Assembly (NCBI GenBank): GCA_047495785.1 | Contig: JBLDXI010000001.1 | Coordinates: 1,674,001 to 1,738,000 of the forward strand | DNA from: Lepidodermella squamata | Taxonomy: Eukaryota > Gastrotricha | Length of the DNA stretch: 64,000 nt | Direction: 5' to 3' | In this document: positions 1-11,746 of the stretch, piece after piece | Numbering within the stretch: the first letter of the stretch is position 1 | Layout of the letters: each line of letters opens with the position of its first letter | Made by a program: the position numbers and the translations under genes | Notes under the pieces: model-generated | What the model saw: the letters and a program-made list of their open reading frames with translations, nothing else | What the model was told of the DNA's origin: nothing | The model's database searches: none

Positions 1-1
1 C

Positions 2-906
2 GATTGCCCTGGAAATGGACGGTATTTGGACCGATTCAGCCGCTGCTCTGAATGTAAAAATCACTGTTTGACATTTGTGAATTCTACATCAAATTGTTTA
101 GATCGGAAATTGCAATTAGGAGATAGGTGTTTCCCGAGAAACGCCGGGCTTCATCCTTGGTTCACGACTAACGAAATTATGGATGACACCATGGAATGCG
201 TCGAGCAGCCGCCCACCTCTTTCGGCATCGTCAAGTGTAAACTGCCCTTAGTCGAAGATATCGACGGTCGATGCGTCCACAACGACGATACTCAGGCCGA
301 ATACGTCCGGCTACCCTACGAATCTCCTTGCGATGACACTAATCTCATCATTCCCATAGCGAGATGCGACGCTTCTCTAGAGCTGTTTTGCACAGCCCAG
401 AACAAGTGCGGGTGCCTGTCGTACATGATTTGGGACGGTAGGAAATGCCGAGTTCGAACCCTGGGCGATCAGTGCAAGGAAACAATCGACTGCCAGAATG
501 AACCCTTCGGCGTTACGGCAATTTGCCTCCTGGGCGTCTGCTCATGCTCGACCGGCTACAGGCGTGTTGATGTCAATTCGATCAATTTGATATCGATCAA
601 TTTCGGCATAGATAAGGCTCTGCGACTTGTCACTTCTTACTGCCTACAATTGGTCAAGGTAGTCGGCAAGGCGTCGATTTGCCACCTGGATCCGTTCAGC
701 ACCGCGTCGACAGTTCAGAGTTTGGTACTGGTTTGCGATGTTGGGCTCTATTGCTTGCGATGTCCGGCTGATTTCAACCCGGACGATACAAATCTCGGCT
801 ATTGTCGTAAGCACTTTTTTGCCTAAGGCTTCCGCTGATGTTTGGCTTTTTTGCAGGAACATTCACCACTCCTGTGCGATCAGCCAGTGAACTTATAGGA
901 GATTAA
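2..906 (+). CDS. Cysteine-rich EB-module-like protein, 3' part
   Basis: The gene enters from the left edge, since the frame is open from base 2 with no start codon. A 50-bp intron (807-856) joins the long exon to a short last exon ending in TAA at 904-906. The product is rich in cysteine, with CxC pairs and motifs such as CSC-STGY, CGCLSY and LVCDVGLYC spaced as in EB/EGF-like modules of secreted or membrane-bound ecdysozoan proteins. Residues encoded at about 560-650 lack cysteines and contain repeated ATCAATTT, so this part may be an insertion or an unrecognised intron. An AATAAA lies at 970-975. The function is unknown; an extracellular role is inferred from the cysteine pattern. Confidence 0.6.
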
Positions 907-1557
907 TTTGCTGCATATCATTTTTTGAATTCATATGCATATCTTCAGCACTTCTAAATTTTAAGAAATAATAAAGAAAGATGTAAAAAAAGAAGTTGTA
1001 GGGCATCGGTCGAAGGCTATAAGCAGATATCTCTATTTAGCATTTGTCCAAGATGATGCCGAGGAATCTCAGACACACTGAGGGGGCTGAGCGGGACGTA
1101 CGATGGTAGACGAGAGAAAGCTGCAGTAACTTCACTGCTACATTAGCTGAACTGTCGTCACAAGAGACAAGCCAAGGCAGCGATCTGATCGCTTTCATCT
1201 TGAGCAAGGAAAGTGAAGGACGAGTAAACCATAGAGCGAAGTAGGAACTGGTAGGGATTCGCTCTCTGGAGTAAACACATTTTCGTTTTGTTGAGCCGTC
1301 GACTCTGCCGCCGAGAAGGTAGCTGATGAGGGAAAATTCATCGGCTAACAAATACAGGGACTTAGGGGGAACGGGGGACATCACATTGTTTTGGTGTCTT
1401 GGCAGCCCACTCGGCGAGACGGCGGGGCAAACAACAAAGACCATGCAATAGATCGATAAAATAGCTCCTTATATAACAGCTGTTAACAGTCATTTCAATT
1501 AAGCGTTCATCAACTTTTTTAATTATTATACTTCGCACAACTTTCTTATAAAATACC
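907..1557. other. Intergenic, nothing recognised
   Basis: After the poly(A) signal at 970-975 I see no gene. Reverse-strand open frames at 1037-1444 and 1362-1565 have no domain, homologue in the window or splice context that I recognise. Confidence 0.4.
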
Positions 1558-1765
1558 ATGAACAAGCTTTTGTCTGTTACCTTGCTTTTGGTTAGTTTAA
1601 ATGATTAAGATGAAGAATCTTGATACATATCAAAACATTTTTCAGGTTTTTGTTGCTGTTTGTTCGAGCACAGATCTGTCAAGCGGAGCTAAGGATGTCG
1701 TCAACAAACCATCCGCGCCTGCGGCATCTATCCCGCCAGCCCAGATAAGCGGAGCTAAGGGCTAA
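1558..1765 (+). CDS. Small secreted peptide, about 50 aa, probably truncated
   Basis: Two exons, 1558-1590 and 1646-1765, around a 55-bp intron with a TTTTTCAG acceptor. The join gives a textbook signal peptide (MNKLLSVTLLL then VFVAVCSS) and a short mature part rich in Ser, Ala and Pro, ending at TAA 1763-1765. The mature region is a direct repeat: the block reading SGAKDVVNKPSAP... is followed by a second copy. In the second copy the 7 bases GCTAAGG are doubled, which creates the stop. Without the doubling the frame would stay open to TGA at 1860-1862. An AATAAA is at 1996-2001. No family is recognised; a toxin-, hormone- or immune-type peptide cannot be told apart from sequence alone. Confidence 0.5.
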
Positions 1766-1862
1766 GGACATCGTCAATAAACCAGGCGCGCCTGCTTCCA
1801 TCCCACCAGCCCAGATTAGTGGAATAATGAAGCAACCTCGCAAACCAGTCTCAAGACGATGA

Positions 1863-2476
1863 AGAATTCAAGTGCAGTTTAAGACTTTGGCGAAGTCTGG
1901 CCACGGTAATGCATAACACTTTGCGGTATTAGGTTTTGGGCAGTATATGAATGCAATTTTACCCTGTGCCTCATGAATTCTGTATATTATAACCAAATAA
2001 AGAGTGATGTGTTGGCATTACTTTCTCGCCTCATTGCCTTAGACTTCGACCCATTGCCCAAGCCTTTGGTTTGGATACATAGATAAAAGTAAACCTTTCC
2101 CTATGTTCGGGTCCATTGAAGGCGAGGACTTTTTTGTGTTACAAATAATTGGGTACCGGAAGAAATAAGTTGAATGACAGCCGATACCATTCCATATCCA
2201 AGGTTCAACATCTCGTTCCTTGCTACAAACCAAGACAGCAATTTTTACAGCGAAAATTTATAGCGAAAATTGGCATTAAGGCAACAAGGCACCGTTCTAC
2301 TTATTCGCTTTTCGCCTTATCTCACAACGCCTTTTGTTTTTTCAAGCTTACATGTTTGATAGTGATACCACAGACCACGGAACGCAGACCATGCCTTTAA
2401 GAGTGAAAAAATTGTCAACAGCGATGCAGTAATTCACCGAGCTTTTGATCATTTAACTTGTAACTCTTTTTGAGAG
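1863..2476. other. Intergenic; upstream region of esterase A
   Basis: Holds the 3' end of the small-peptide locus (AATAAA 1996-2001) and presumably the promoter of esterase A. No further gene is supported. Confidence 0.4.
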
Positions 2477-4517
2477 ATGCATTCACTCTTATTTCTGGTG
2501 CTATTGTCGGTTGCAGGTGTCTATTGTCAAGGGAATAGCCCAGTGATACAAACCTCCACTGGTCCTGTTAGGGGCAGGCTAGTCACCACAGAGGGTGGGC
2601 ATCAAGTCTATGAATTTCTTGGTATTCCGTTCGCTGAACCCCCGGTTGGAGACAGACGTTTCCGAAAACCAGTGGCTAAACAGCCATGGACAGATGTCCT
2701 CGATGCAACAAAATGGCCGAATGCTTGTCCTCACATCTGCACTCTAGACCCTGATATGAAAATTGTGCATAAAGTTACTACACCGGTACGTAATTTCAAT
2801 TTCCTAGTTACAGAATTACTAAAAGCTCTTCGCATTAGCTGGCAGAGGTAAAGGATGAAGATTGCTTGTACCTCAACATGTGGGTTCCAGTTGACGCAAT
2901 CATCGAGAAGAAATCATTAGCAGCCCTCACCTGGATCCACGGAGGAGGTTATACTGAGGGTGCATCATCTCTTAGCCTCTTCAACAGTAGCGTCCTAGCT
3001 GGGTACAACCACATAATTGTCGCAGTTCTCCAGTATCGGCTTGGGTCTCTCGGCTTCCTATACGACGGTACTGAAGATATTCCAGGAAACCAAGGCCTGT
3101 GGGATCAATTGGAAGCTATCAAATGGGTGTGCAATAACCTGCCCGCTTTCGGAGGATCCTGTGACAAGCACAGTATTGCTGGGGTTAGCGCCGGGTCTGC
3201 ATCTGTCACGTATCACGTTCTCTCCCCGCATAGCAAGCCGTACTTCACGCGAGCTATAGCCGAGTCTGGTACTGCGATAAATCCATGGGCTATGGGAGAT
3301 GCTGCTCTACTCAAAGGCTTATATTTTGACAAATGGCTCGAGTCCACCCCTTGTCAAGGGAAAGAAAACGTGTTAGACTGCTTGAAGAAAGTCGATGGAA
3401 ACAAATTTCCGCTGCTTGACATTGAGTTGATGCTTAAAGGCATTGTCCTCGCCTTTCGACCTATTGTTGACGGTGATTTTCTACCGAAGCATCCTATGGA
3501 ACTGATCAAAAGCGGCGAGTTCAACCAAGTCCCATTGCTTATTGGCAGTAATCTTCATGAAGGCTCACTCATGGTTCGATGGACAGAACTCGGCAGACAA
3601 CTAGTTCCGACTGTGGCGAACGAGGATGAAATGATAGCGAATCTGACAATGGCTAATCACGCAGATTTATTAAAAGCGACTCTGACGCCTTTCTTAGGCC
3701 AAAGTTTTGTCGATGATCCGATCCTACTCCAATCAGCTGTTCTAAACTATTGGCCGAAAGACAAAAGCGGGGCTGAAGTTCTGGGTTCGGCGATCGATGC
3801 GGCTGGAGATCAAGCGTTCGTCTGCCCAAATTATCTATGGACCCAAATGGTATCGAAAATTGGTGGCATGGGATCGAAGACGTTTTTGTATAGCTATCGC
3901 CATCGCCGAGCTAATTATCCCTTACCAAAATATATGGGCGTCTATCACATTGAAGAAATAGGGTAATAATTATTGCTTTGAATTTAACTCTCATAACTCA
4001 AGTCTATTCCCAAAAGTTTTGTTTTCGGTGAGCCTTTCCAGCCTACTGCGGATGAGTTCGGATATGGGCCGGGTGATAAGGAGGTGAGCTCAATGGTTAT
4101 GAAGCTTTGGACCGATTTCGTAAAATACGGGTATGAAATCGTGAATTTTGTTGTTTAATCTGTTGAACAAGATTCTCGCCCCTAAAGGGACCCGAATGGT
4201 GAGGCGAACACCTGTGATGCGACAAAAAGCTGCACGGTATATAAATTTGAAATTCCTATATGTCCCAAAGTAGCCAATAATCTTGTTAATTAAAGAGGTC
4301 ATGGCCATCATTGGTAAATGCGAATTGCAGAAATCAAGCAGTTGATATCTCGGACCCTGCAGGCCCGAAACCTCTATGCGAATGGAAGGCCCGGGAATGC
4401 CTGGTAAGTTTCTCATAATGAAGTGGTGTTCCATGCTTTCATTTTTGTCGATTTCGCCAGTATTGGAACGAATTTATACCTGAGCTAACCCGCTTGAGCC
4501 TGAAAAATCAGCCTTAA
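2477..4517 (+). CDS. Carboxylesterase A, secreted, cholinesterase-like
   Basis: Six exons: 2477-2785, 2839-3962, 4017-4130, 4188-4236, 4296-4403 and 4461-4517, giving 586 aa. Phases agree at every junction and match esterase B exactly. A signal peptide (MHSLLFLVLLSVAGVYC) leads to the alpha/beta-hydrolase fold, which hydrolyses carboxylic esters. The triad is visible as Ser220 in GVSAG, Glu344 in NLHEGS and His473 in GVYHIEE. The oxyanion loop HGGGY is at about 137 and the disulfide block DEDCLYLN just before it. A C-terminal module with several Cys ends in ECLYW, matching the C-x-FW end of cholinesterases. Its closest relative here is B. AATAAA at 4597-4602. Substrate unknown. Confidence 0.93.
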
Positions 4518-4867
4518 TATTGCATCGAGAAAACATTTATTGATTTTCGATTGTGATTGCGATTTTTTGTTCTGTGTGTCTCTATCGCTCTTGATAAATA
4601 AAATGATGAACTATTTTCAAATTATGATCAATGCTCGAAAAAGATACCTTTTGAAGCACGGTCGAATGAGTCATAAAAGTATGGTTGCTATGGCGCGTCG
4701 CTACGACGATATTCGAGTATTGTGTCAGTTCTTTTAAACCCAACTTTCAAAGTCACCTCTGAAGAGTCGATGAAAAAGCCATGGTCAAAATCCATCCACC
4801 ACATGAAGCTACGCCCACAAGCATTTTCAGTTGCCAAAATCTTGGTTTTTTTTGCTGTAACACCCCC

Positions 4868-5040
4868 CAAGGATACCTTAATTACTTATTACTTCTGTTT
4901 TTTCATCAGCTCATACAAAGTAAGGCATTCGTGTGCTCGTTTCAAAAGGCAACGCACCGCAATAATGCCTCCTACATATGCCTCCTACGGCAAAAGCAGC
5001 CTAAAAAGGTTTATAAAAAAGATGTAAAAACGGCCTAGAA
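4868..5040. repeat. Direct repeat block 1, copy a
   Basis: Starts near CCCCCAAGGATACC and includes GTGTGCTCGTTT and ATGCCTCCTAC; the same order of words recurs at 5958-6120, about 1.1 kb away. Ends in an A-rich stretch followed by a repeat-2-like start. Confidence 0.65.
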
Positions 5041-5089
5041 AGATCTCGATAATGGATTGACGTAACCATCGTAATTTTCGCCCTATGAG

Positions 5090-5415
5090 AAACCCAAAAC
5101 AAATTTATTCATGTCTCCGACTTTTGGCAGCGTTCATCTACATTATCCTTATTACCCTGTAAAGGATCACTGAATAAACATAAGATTTCATAAAAGAATT
5201 TCCGTATTTCTGATTACTTCGCCTAATTGTTCAAACAACTGAGAATCAGAGCGGAAAAACCTTGTAAATATTAACCCTATGAAAAAAGTAGGCCACAATC
5301 TTAAGATAAGGGACAATAAAAGAATGTCGCAAAGACAGCTCGCAGAGCCCTCAAAATAATTGCCTGCAAAGCAGCAGCCTTTTTTGAACAAGGCTAGAAA
5401 GTGAAAGTACTTATA
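5090..5415. repeat. Repeat block 2, copy a (ML upstream module)
   Basis: Contains CCGACTTTTGGCAGCGTTCA, CTGAATAAACATAAGATTT, GACTCGGCCTAATTGTT-like text and AATAAAAGAATGT, in the same order as at 5485-5925 and at 10445-10806. The last copy ends at the ML2 start codon, so copies a and b look like duplicated esterase-3'-end plus ML-promoter sequence without a gene of their own. Confidence 0.65.
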
Positions 5416-5484
5416 TTTGAAGGAAAGACCTTGATAACGGATTGACGTATAGCCTCTGTAATTTTCGCCCAAAAAAACCTAAAA

Positions 5485-5925
5485 CAAATTTATTTACGGT
5501 TCCGACTTTCAGCAGCGTTCACTGACTTTTTCCTTACCCTGTAAAAGATCGCTGAATAAACATTAGATTTCATGAAAGAAGTCGTTCCATACTTGTGATG
5601 ACTCGGCCTAATTATTCAAACAACTGAGAATCAGAGCGGAAAGCCTTGTGCTCTTCTAGATAATACTCTTCTAGAAATCGCTGCATGCATTTCAGCTTGA
5701 TTAGCTATTTTTAGCTCACCCAGGTATTATAACGCGAACGTCCTGTATTAACCCTCTGAAGAAAGTCGGTCATCATGATGCGAAGAGTATTGCTGATAAA
5801 AGAATGCCGTAGAGACTGTTTTCATAAGAGCACGAAGTGCCCTCAAAACAATTGTCTACAAAGCAATCGCCTTTTTTGAATTTTCAGTTAATTTTTCGAG
5901 TTGCAATTTCAAGACGTGAAGGCTT
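5485..5925. repeat. Repeat block 2, copy b (ML upstream module)
   Basis: Diverged second copy of the module, with shared words CTGAATAAACATTAGATTTC, ATGACTCGGCCTAATTATT and AACTGAGAATCAGAGCGGAA. It carries a roughly 100-bp extra segment (about 5645-5750) that copy a lacks. Confidence 0.65.
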
Positions 5926-5957
5926 GGACAATTTTTGCTTTGGTGGCCAAGAACACC

Positions 5958-6120
5958 CCCAAGGATTCCTTAATTACTTCAGTTTTTTCAACAGAAAGTA
6001 GGGCAGTCGTGTGCTCGTTTTAAACGTAAGCAACGCGCCAAAATAATGCCTCCTACCTAAGCCTCCTACGGCAAAAATTTATAAAAAATAACAGCCTATA
6101 AAAGATCTGGATAACAGATT
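5958..6120. repeat. Direct repeat block 1, copy b
   Basis: Diverged copy of 4868-5040, sharing CCCCCAAGGATTCCTTAATT, GTGTGCTCGTTTT and CCTCCTACGGCAAAA. It lies directly upstream of ML1. Confidence 0.65.
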
Positions 6121-6215
6121 GTCGTAGCCTCCGCAATTTTCTCCCTATTAAAGAAAGCGCTGCTTTCTTCATTTAGCAGAAATTTACTCTCATTCACTAA
6201 AACTATAACTAAAAA

Positions 6216-6893
6216 ATGAACATCTCAGCAGTTTTCATCACGGCTTTACTTTTTGCGGCTTCTAACCAGCAAGTGTACGGCCCTTGTACAGGAGAGTAAG
6301 AAACTGCCTCAAAGTATAGCTACATCACAAGTTGAAATCCCTTCCTTATAGTTTGGCTGGATCGGCAAAAATCAATCAAGTTGTGATTAACAGCTGCAGC
6401 AAAACGGAGGGAAACACGTGTTACCTCCCGCGAAATGTCTCTATCAGTTTCACCATTGAGGTCGTTCCAGGTATAGGCTTGAATTTCGAAAACTTCAAAG
6501 TGGTGTTCAATCGAACACTTTTCCAGCCCAGGATTACGCCAGTAATGAGAACTTTAACGGCGAAATCGTTGGTATCGACGCGGTGACCAAACTGAAGGGT
6601 ACCTTTATGTCTAAAACCACGGGCACGTGCGACAAGTTCTTCAGACCCATCAAAAACATGAGCCAATGCCCGCTGAAAGCTGGCACTGCCGCAGTGGTAT
6701 CGACCAGCATCAAGATCCCTACTAACTGGAGGCAACAGGTGATCTGAGTTGAAGCGTGTTTCTATCATTATATCAACGTAAATTTTGTTATCGACAGGCT
6801 AATGGCAATATCATTTTCCGCCTGTGGAATGTCGCGAACAACAATGTCAATAACGTCGTCTGCGTGAACGTGACGGCTGCTATCGACAACTAA
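6216..6893 (+). CDS. ML-domain lipid-binding protein ML1 (Der p 2/NPC2-like)
   Basis: Four exons: 6216-6295, 6352-6470, 6527-6738 and 6798-6893, giving 168 aa. A signal peptide (about 20 residues) precedes one ML domain with the six expected cysteines: PC, NSC, NTC, GTCDKFF, SQCPL and VVCVN. ML proteins are small secreted beta-sandwiches that bind sterols, fatty acids or other lipids in an internal pocket. Intron phases (2, 1, 0) are the same as in ML2 and ML3. The gene sits between esterases A and B, so a lipid or ester ligand shared with the esterases is possible but unproven. AATAAA at 7145-7150. Confidence 0.82.
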
Positions 6894-7888
6894 ACGAGTC
6901 GCATGCGAAATGACGTGACATCAAAACTGTCACTTATTCAGAACTCTGAACATTCAAAACACTTCCCCATAAGAGTCGAAAAATTAGAAAATGTAATTTC
7001 TCTACGCAAAATTTAACAGCTTCGACAAAAGCGCATTTTTCCTTATCACCATCAACATGAAACATTTTACCTGCACGCTTGTACCATCTCATTCATCAGC
7101 ACGATCCCCATCCGTGAAAGGCGAAAATCCATTGTAATATTCATAATAAATTTATTTTACTTATAGGGTGATCGAGGCTCTTGAGTACCTTCTATCCGGC
7201 ATTAGAAGTCGCAGCATGAAAATTTCAAGTCACTCATAATTGTCGCCACTATGATAATTACTATCGTGCCGCATTTGATTTTTTTGTATTTCAACAAATT
7301 TCTGCTTGTAATCAAGTGATCGATAGCGGAAAATGCAAACTCTGAGTCTTGAAAATATTTGAATGGGCAATCCTGTCGGGCCAGCTTTTCTACCACAGGT
7401 AGCTCTTAGCTCTTAGGTATGGCTAAAGGCTAAAGCCAGATAAATCGGGTCACAACCCTGAAATAAAAATAAAGAGAATGAACAAGGTTTCGTAAAATTA
7501 GCGCAATCTAGTCCATCGAAATGGCAGAAATACATTTTTATACATTATTTCTGTCAGACTGACGAGAAACTTCGACGAAAAGAGTGACATTTAAACTTAC
7601 ACGAATTACGAATTACCAATATAAAGGTACATCAAGTTTGACGAGTACAAACGCCATTCAACGGAACTATTGCATCTGATTCTTCTCAATCTTCTTAAAC
7701 TGAACTAAGAGATTCTAAGAATTAACATGATGGGATACTAAAAACGAAAAGTAAAGAATGAAGGGCACATTTTAATGAATGAAACGCTATAGCGAAACAC
7801 GTGGCGTCCGCCTTCAATACCAAAGTGGAAACATCACATGTGCACCAAGTGCTTCGATATTCTCCTCATTTATCTCTCCAAACCAATA
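6894..7888. other. Intergenic, ML1 to esterase B
   Basis: AATAAA at 7145-7150 ends ML1. The rest shows no coding or repeat structure that I can support. Confidence 0.4.
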
Positions 7889-10413
7889 ATGGTTACTTCT
7901 TTCCTCGTTTTAGCCCTGATTTCAGCTTGCGCAAATGCTCAAGAGCCCAGCCCGCTAGTTCACACCACACATGGCCCCGTTAGAGGTAGGCTAATTGCGG
8001 TAGATGGCGGCCGTCAAGTCTATGAACTCCTCGGCATTCCTTTTGCCGAACCTCCAATCGGCGACAGACGTTTCCGAAAACCAGTTGCCAAACAGTCGTG
8101 GTCTGACGTCCTCGATGCAACAACGTGGCCGAATGCGTGTCCCCAAATCAATTTATGGGAACCGGAGTCAATTTTTGGGAAAATGTTCAAGCCGGTGAGT
8201 AATCAATTTTCTAATTAAATCAAACTCCATCTCAATTTCAGCTAGCTGATAAAATGAATGAAGACTGCTTGTACCTCAATCTATGGGTCCCTGCTCACGC
8301 GTTGAACGAAAATCACAGCCGGCCTCATTTATCGGCCTTTACCTGGACCCACGGTGGTGCTTTCTACGAGGGCACTACGTCGCTTCAGTTGTACAATGGC
8401 AGTGTTTTGGCAGCATTTAACGACATTATCGTAGCCTCCGTGCAGTACCGACTCGGCTCTCTCGGCTTCCTCTACAACGGCACTGAAGATTTGCCTGGAA
8501 ATCAAGGCCTCTGGGACCAGCTTGAGGCTATCAAATGGATTTGCCAAAATTTACCTGTTTTCGGTGGCACATGCGAACGGCACACAATAGCTGGGCAAAG
8601 TGCTGGGGCGGCTTCAGTAACCTTTCATTTGATATCAAACCACAGCTGGCCATACTTTTCTCAAGCTATCGCCGAATCTGGATCAGCACTGAGTCCTTGG
8701 GCTATGTCAGATTCGGATCTTCTAAAAGGGCCATATTTCGAGAAATGGCTTGAATCTTCCCCGTGTCAAGGGGTTGAGGATGTTTTAGAGTGTTTGAAAA
8801 AAATCGATGGAAATAATGTTCCCTCGCTCGATTTCCAGCTTATGATGAAGGGCGTAGTCCTACCTTTCCGACCGGTCGTTGACGGCGATTTTATCGCGAA
8901 ACATCCTCTTGAACTCGTCAAAAGTGGCAGTTTTCATAAGGTCCCAATTTTGATCGGAAGCAATCTTCACGAGGGTTCGATAATGACCCGTTACAACCCT
9001 TTAGCCAGGCAATTGATTCCAACAGAGTCTAACGAAGATGAATCAGCAGCAAATTTAACTCTTGCCAATCACGCTGATTTGATGAAAGCGAGTTTAGTTG
9101 CGTTCCTAAGCGAAATTTACACCGATCCATTGCTACTCCAAGCTGTTGTTCTCAATTACTGGCCGGAGGGTCGGAAGGGCAGCGAGGTGATTGGGTCTGT
9201 GATTGATGCAACTGGAGACCTGTCTTTCACCTGTCCAACCTACTCTTGGGCTCGATATTGCGCGAATGTTGGGGATATGGGGTCGAAAATATTCTCATAC
9301 CGATTTAGCCATCGTCGTGCTAACTTATCTTTACCAAAATTCATGGGTGTTATTCATCTGGAGGAGATAGGGTAAACAATTATTTTTATTATTTTCTATT
9401 AAAACTCTGTTAAATGCCGTTCAGATTTGTATTCGGCGAGCCTTTCCAACCGGCAGCGTCGGAATTCGGCTATGGCGAAGGTGATAAAGAAGTCAGCTTG
9501 GCTGTTATGAAACTGTGGAGCAATTTCATTAAGCATGGGTAAGTTGATATAGGACCATTGATGTCATTAGGGTACAAATATTTGCACCTTAAAAGTTAAA
9601 TTTTTCCTATTTCACAATTTCGAAATGTTCATTCCTGATCGATAGTGATCGACCCTGTTACATTGGGTTTTAATTTTAGCTACCTGCTAATACCCTCGGG
9701 AATCTAGAAATATCTTCAAAGTTGGCTTCCAAGACTGTTGATATCTGAAAAATCACTGATTTGTAAAATCGATACATGAAATCGATATCAGCTCGGCAGG
9801 CGAAATTATAATTCGCAAAATGCGTGTAACAGTCAGGTCAGCTAAAAAAACTTGATATTCTGGGGTAATCTAGGGCTGGTAATTTTTTGTTTTTTTCGCC
9901 ATTATAATCCGATTGAACTTGAACTTCAAAACAAAACGTGAATTATTATCAAAAATTTATGCAATTTACAAGCAAAATTTTTTATTCAAATTTATGACGC
10001 AAAATTGGGTCACTTGGGAACTTTTACAGCCAAAATTAAATTGCCTTTCCTAAACTTGATTAATTTAATTTTAAAAAATTGCAGGGACCCGAATGGTTCT
10101 ACTGATACCTGCGACGCGATTACTGGCTGTGATGAGGTAGAATCTTATTGTAAAATTTACCATATAAGCTAATACCAGCTGTTTTCAATAGAATTCATGG
10201 CCCTCCATGGTTAATACGAAATGCGACGATCAGATTGTAGACATTCTTGATGCCTTCAAACCCAAGTCTCTATGCGGTTGGAAGAAAAGAGACTGCTTGG
10301 TGAGTTTGACCTTCAATAATTAGCCAATTTTTCTAGTAATATTTTGCATTTTTAATCCGCAGTTTTGGAGCGAGTTTGTGCCAGAGCTCATGCGGCTAAG
10401 AAAATCTGGCTAA
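7889..10413 (+). CDS. Carboxylesterase B, secreted, sister of A
   Basis: Six exons: 7889-8194, 8242-9371, 9425-9538, 10085-10136, 10192-10299 and 10363-10413; 586 aa, the same length as A. I start at 7889 because it gives a clean signal peptide (MVTSFLVLALISACANAQ); an in-frame ATG at 7838 adds 17 residues ahead of it. The triad is Ser222 (GQSAG), Glu346 (NLHEGS) and His474 (GVIHLEE), with the oxyanion loop HGGAF. The C-terminal Cys module ends in DCLFW. The third intron (9539-10084, 546 bp) is ten times longer than in A, while all others match in place and phase. AATAAA near 10505 lies inside repeat block 2. Hydrolysis of small lipophilic esters is likely; substrate unknown. Confidence 0.94.
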
Positions 10414-10444
10414 TTGCCTAAATTCTGCATAATTATTTGTGTTT

Positions 10445-10806
10445 TCGACTTTTAGCAGCGTTATGATTCATATCATCTGTTTCCTTATCCTGTAAAAGAT
10501 CGCTGAATAAACATAAGATTTAATGAAAGAAGTCGTGCCGTATTTCTGATGACTCGGCCTAATTGTTACGCCGTGTTCAAACAACTGAGAGCCATACGAG
10601 AAAAATATTGCAAATAATGTAGTAACCCTGGAAACAATGGAGGTCATAATCTGAAGGGTACTGATGATAAAAGAATGTTGGAGAGGCTTTTTTCGCAATA
10701 CCCTCAAGTGTCCTCAAAGCCTTTGTTTACACAGCAATCAGCCTTATTTTCGAATAAAGCTAGAAAGTGAATTTTCTGACAATTTGTTTAGTTGAAATTT
10801 TAAGCC
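10445..10806. repeat. Repeat block 2, copy c (ML2 upstream region)
   Basis: Runs from CGACTTTTAGCAGCGTT through CTGAATAAACATAAGATTT and GACTCGGCCTAATTGTT up to the ML2 ATG. It therefore contains both the esterase B 3' end and the ML2 5' flank, which makes it the informative copy for reading copies a and b. Confidence 0.65.
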
Positions 10807-11515
10807 ATGATTGCTTCCACAATTATTGCCGCCCTGGCATTGGTCGCCTGTGCGACTGCTGAACTACAAGATGTTGGAAGATTGAATGACCCGTCACGCT
10901 GGAAACCATGCGATAATGAGTAAATTGACAATATTATCTAAAACAGATTTTGCATAATTTTCCCTCAGAATGAGAGGTTCTGCCGAAATCAAAAGCGTTA
11001 TGATCAACAAGTGCAGCAAGCCGAAGGATCCAGTTTGCTACCTGCAACGAGGTGCCGATATTGCCTTCATCATCACAATTATTCCTGGCAAGTTTCACTC
11101 ATAACTCGTGATTTTTAATAAAAAAAAAATACTTGATCAATCAACAGCCGCAAACATGTCGAACACTACGAAATTAGTAGGCGATGTTGTTGCCATTGAA
11201 GCGTCAACTGGCCGCAACGCCACTCTTCAGCAGAGATTTGTTGGCAAATGCGAACAGTTTTTCCCGCCCTACCAGGGCATCCAGCAAAAATGCCCGTTGG
11301 TAAAAGACACTGCGGTCACAACTTTTACCAGCATCAAAGTTCGAAAGGAATGGCCACAGAACGTAAAACTAAATTACATTATTTTTTTACTGACCATTTT
11401 TTTGTGTTTGAAATAGGCTAAAGGTAACATTTTATTCCGCCTTTGGACCGAGGAAAACAACAAGAAGAACTACATCGGCTGTGTCAACGTGACGGCTGGT
11501 ATCGATGACAAATAA
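10807..11515 (+). CDS. ML-domain lipid-binding protein ML2
   Basis: Four exons: 10807-10919, 10969-11087, 11148-11362 and 11417-11515, giving 181 aa. Signal peptide MIASTIIAALALVACATA, then an ML domain with six cysteines (KPC, NKC, PVC, GKC, QKC, IGC). Exon 2 is 119 nt, as in ML1 and ML3. The second intron (11088-11147) starts with GCAAGT rather than GT; phase and paralogue alignment require this site, so it is a GC-AG intron. The C-terminal block CVNVTAGID is shared with ML1. It lies 394 bp after esterase B, repeating the A-ML1 order. Expected role: extracellular lipid binding or carriage. Confidence 0.82.
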
Positions 11516-11746
11516 ATTGTTGTATAGCTATCGCAGGCAGAAAATCCAGAGTTGATCTTCTGAATGACATCAGAATCCCCTTTAGGCAAAAACTGGTGTA
11601 ATTAAGCCTATGTAAATATACCCGTCAGACAATGAAAGGAATGCCGAGCCGTTCATAATCTTCTTTCCTAATACCGAATTGTAGATTGTTTCAAAGGCGC
11701 TGTTTCCAATTTCTTATCACTGGTTGCTTTAATAAAGATATTTATC

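Larger units (their letters stand above)
4518..6215. other. Esterase A-ML1 spacer built of duplicated blocks
   Basis: No intact gene. After the esterase A poly(A) signal the spacer holds two different repeated blocks, listed separately: one at 4868-5040 and 5958-6120, and one at about 5090-5415 and 5485-5925 that also occurs upstream of ML2. Open frames here show no ML or esterase motifs. Confidence 0.6.

Noticed and set aside
1037-1444. Reverse-strand open frame of 135 codons
   Set aside because: No motif, signal peptide or splice context; likely chance.
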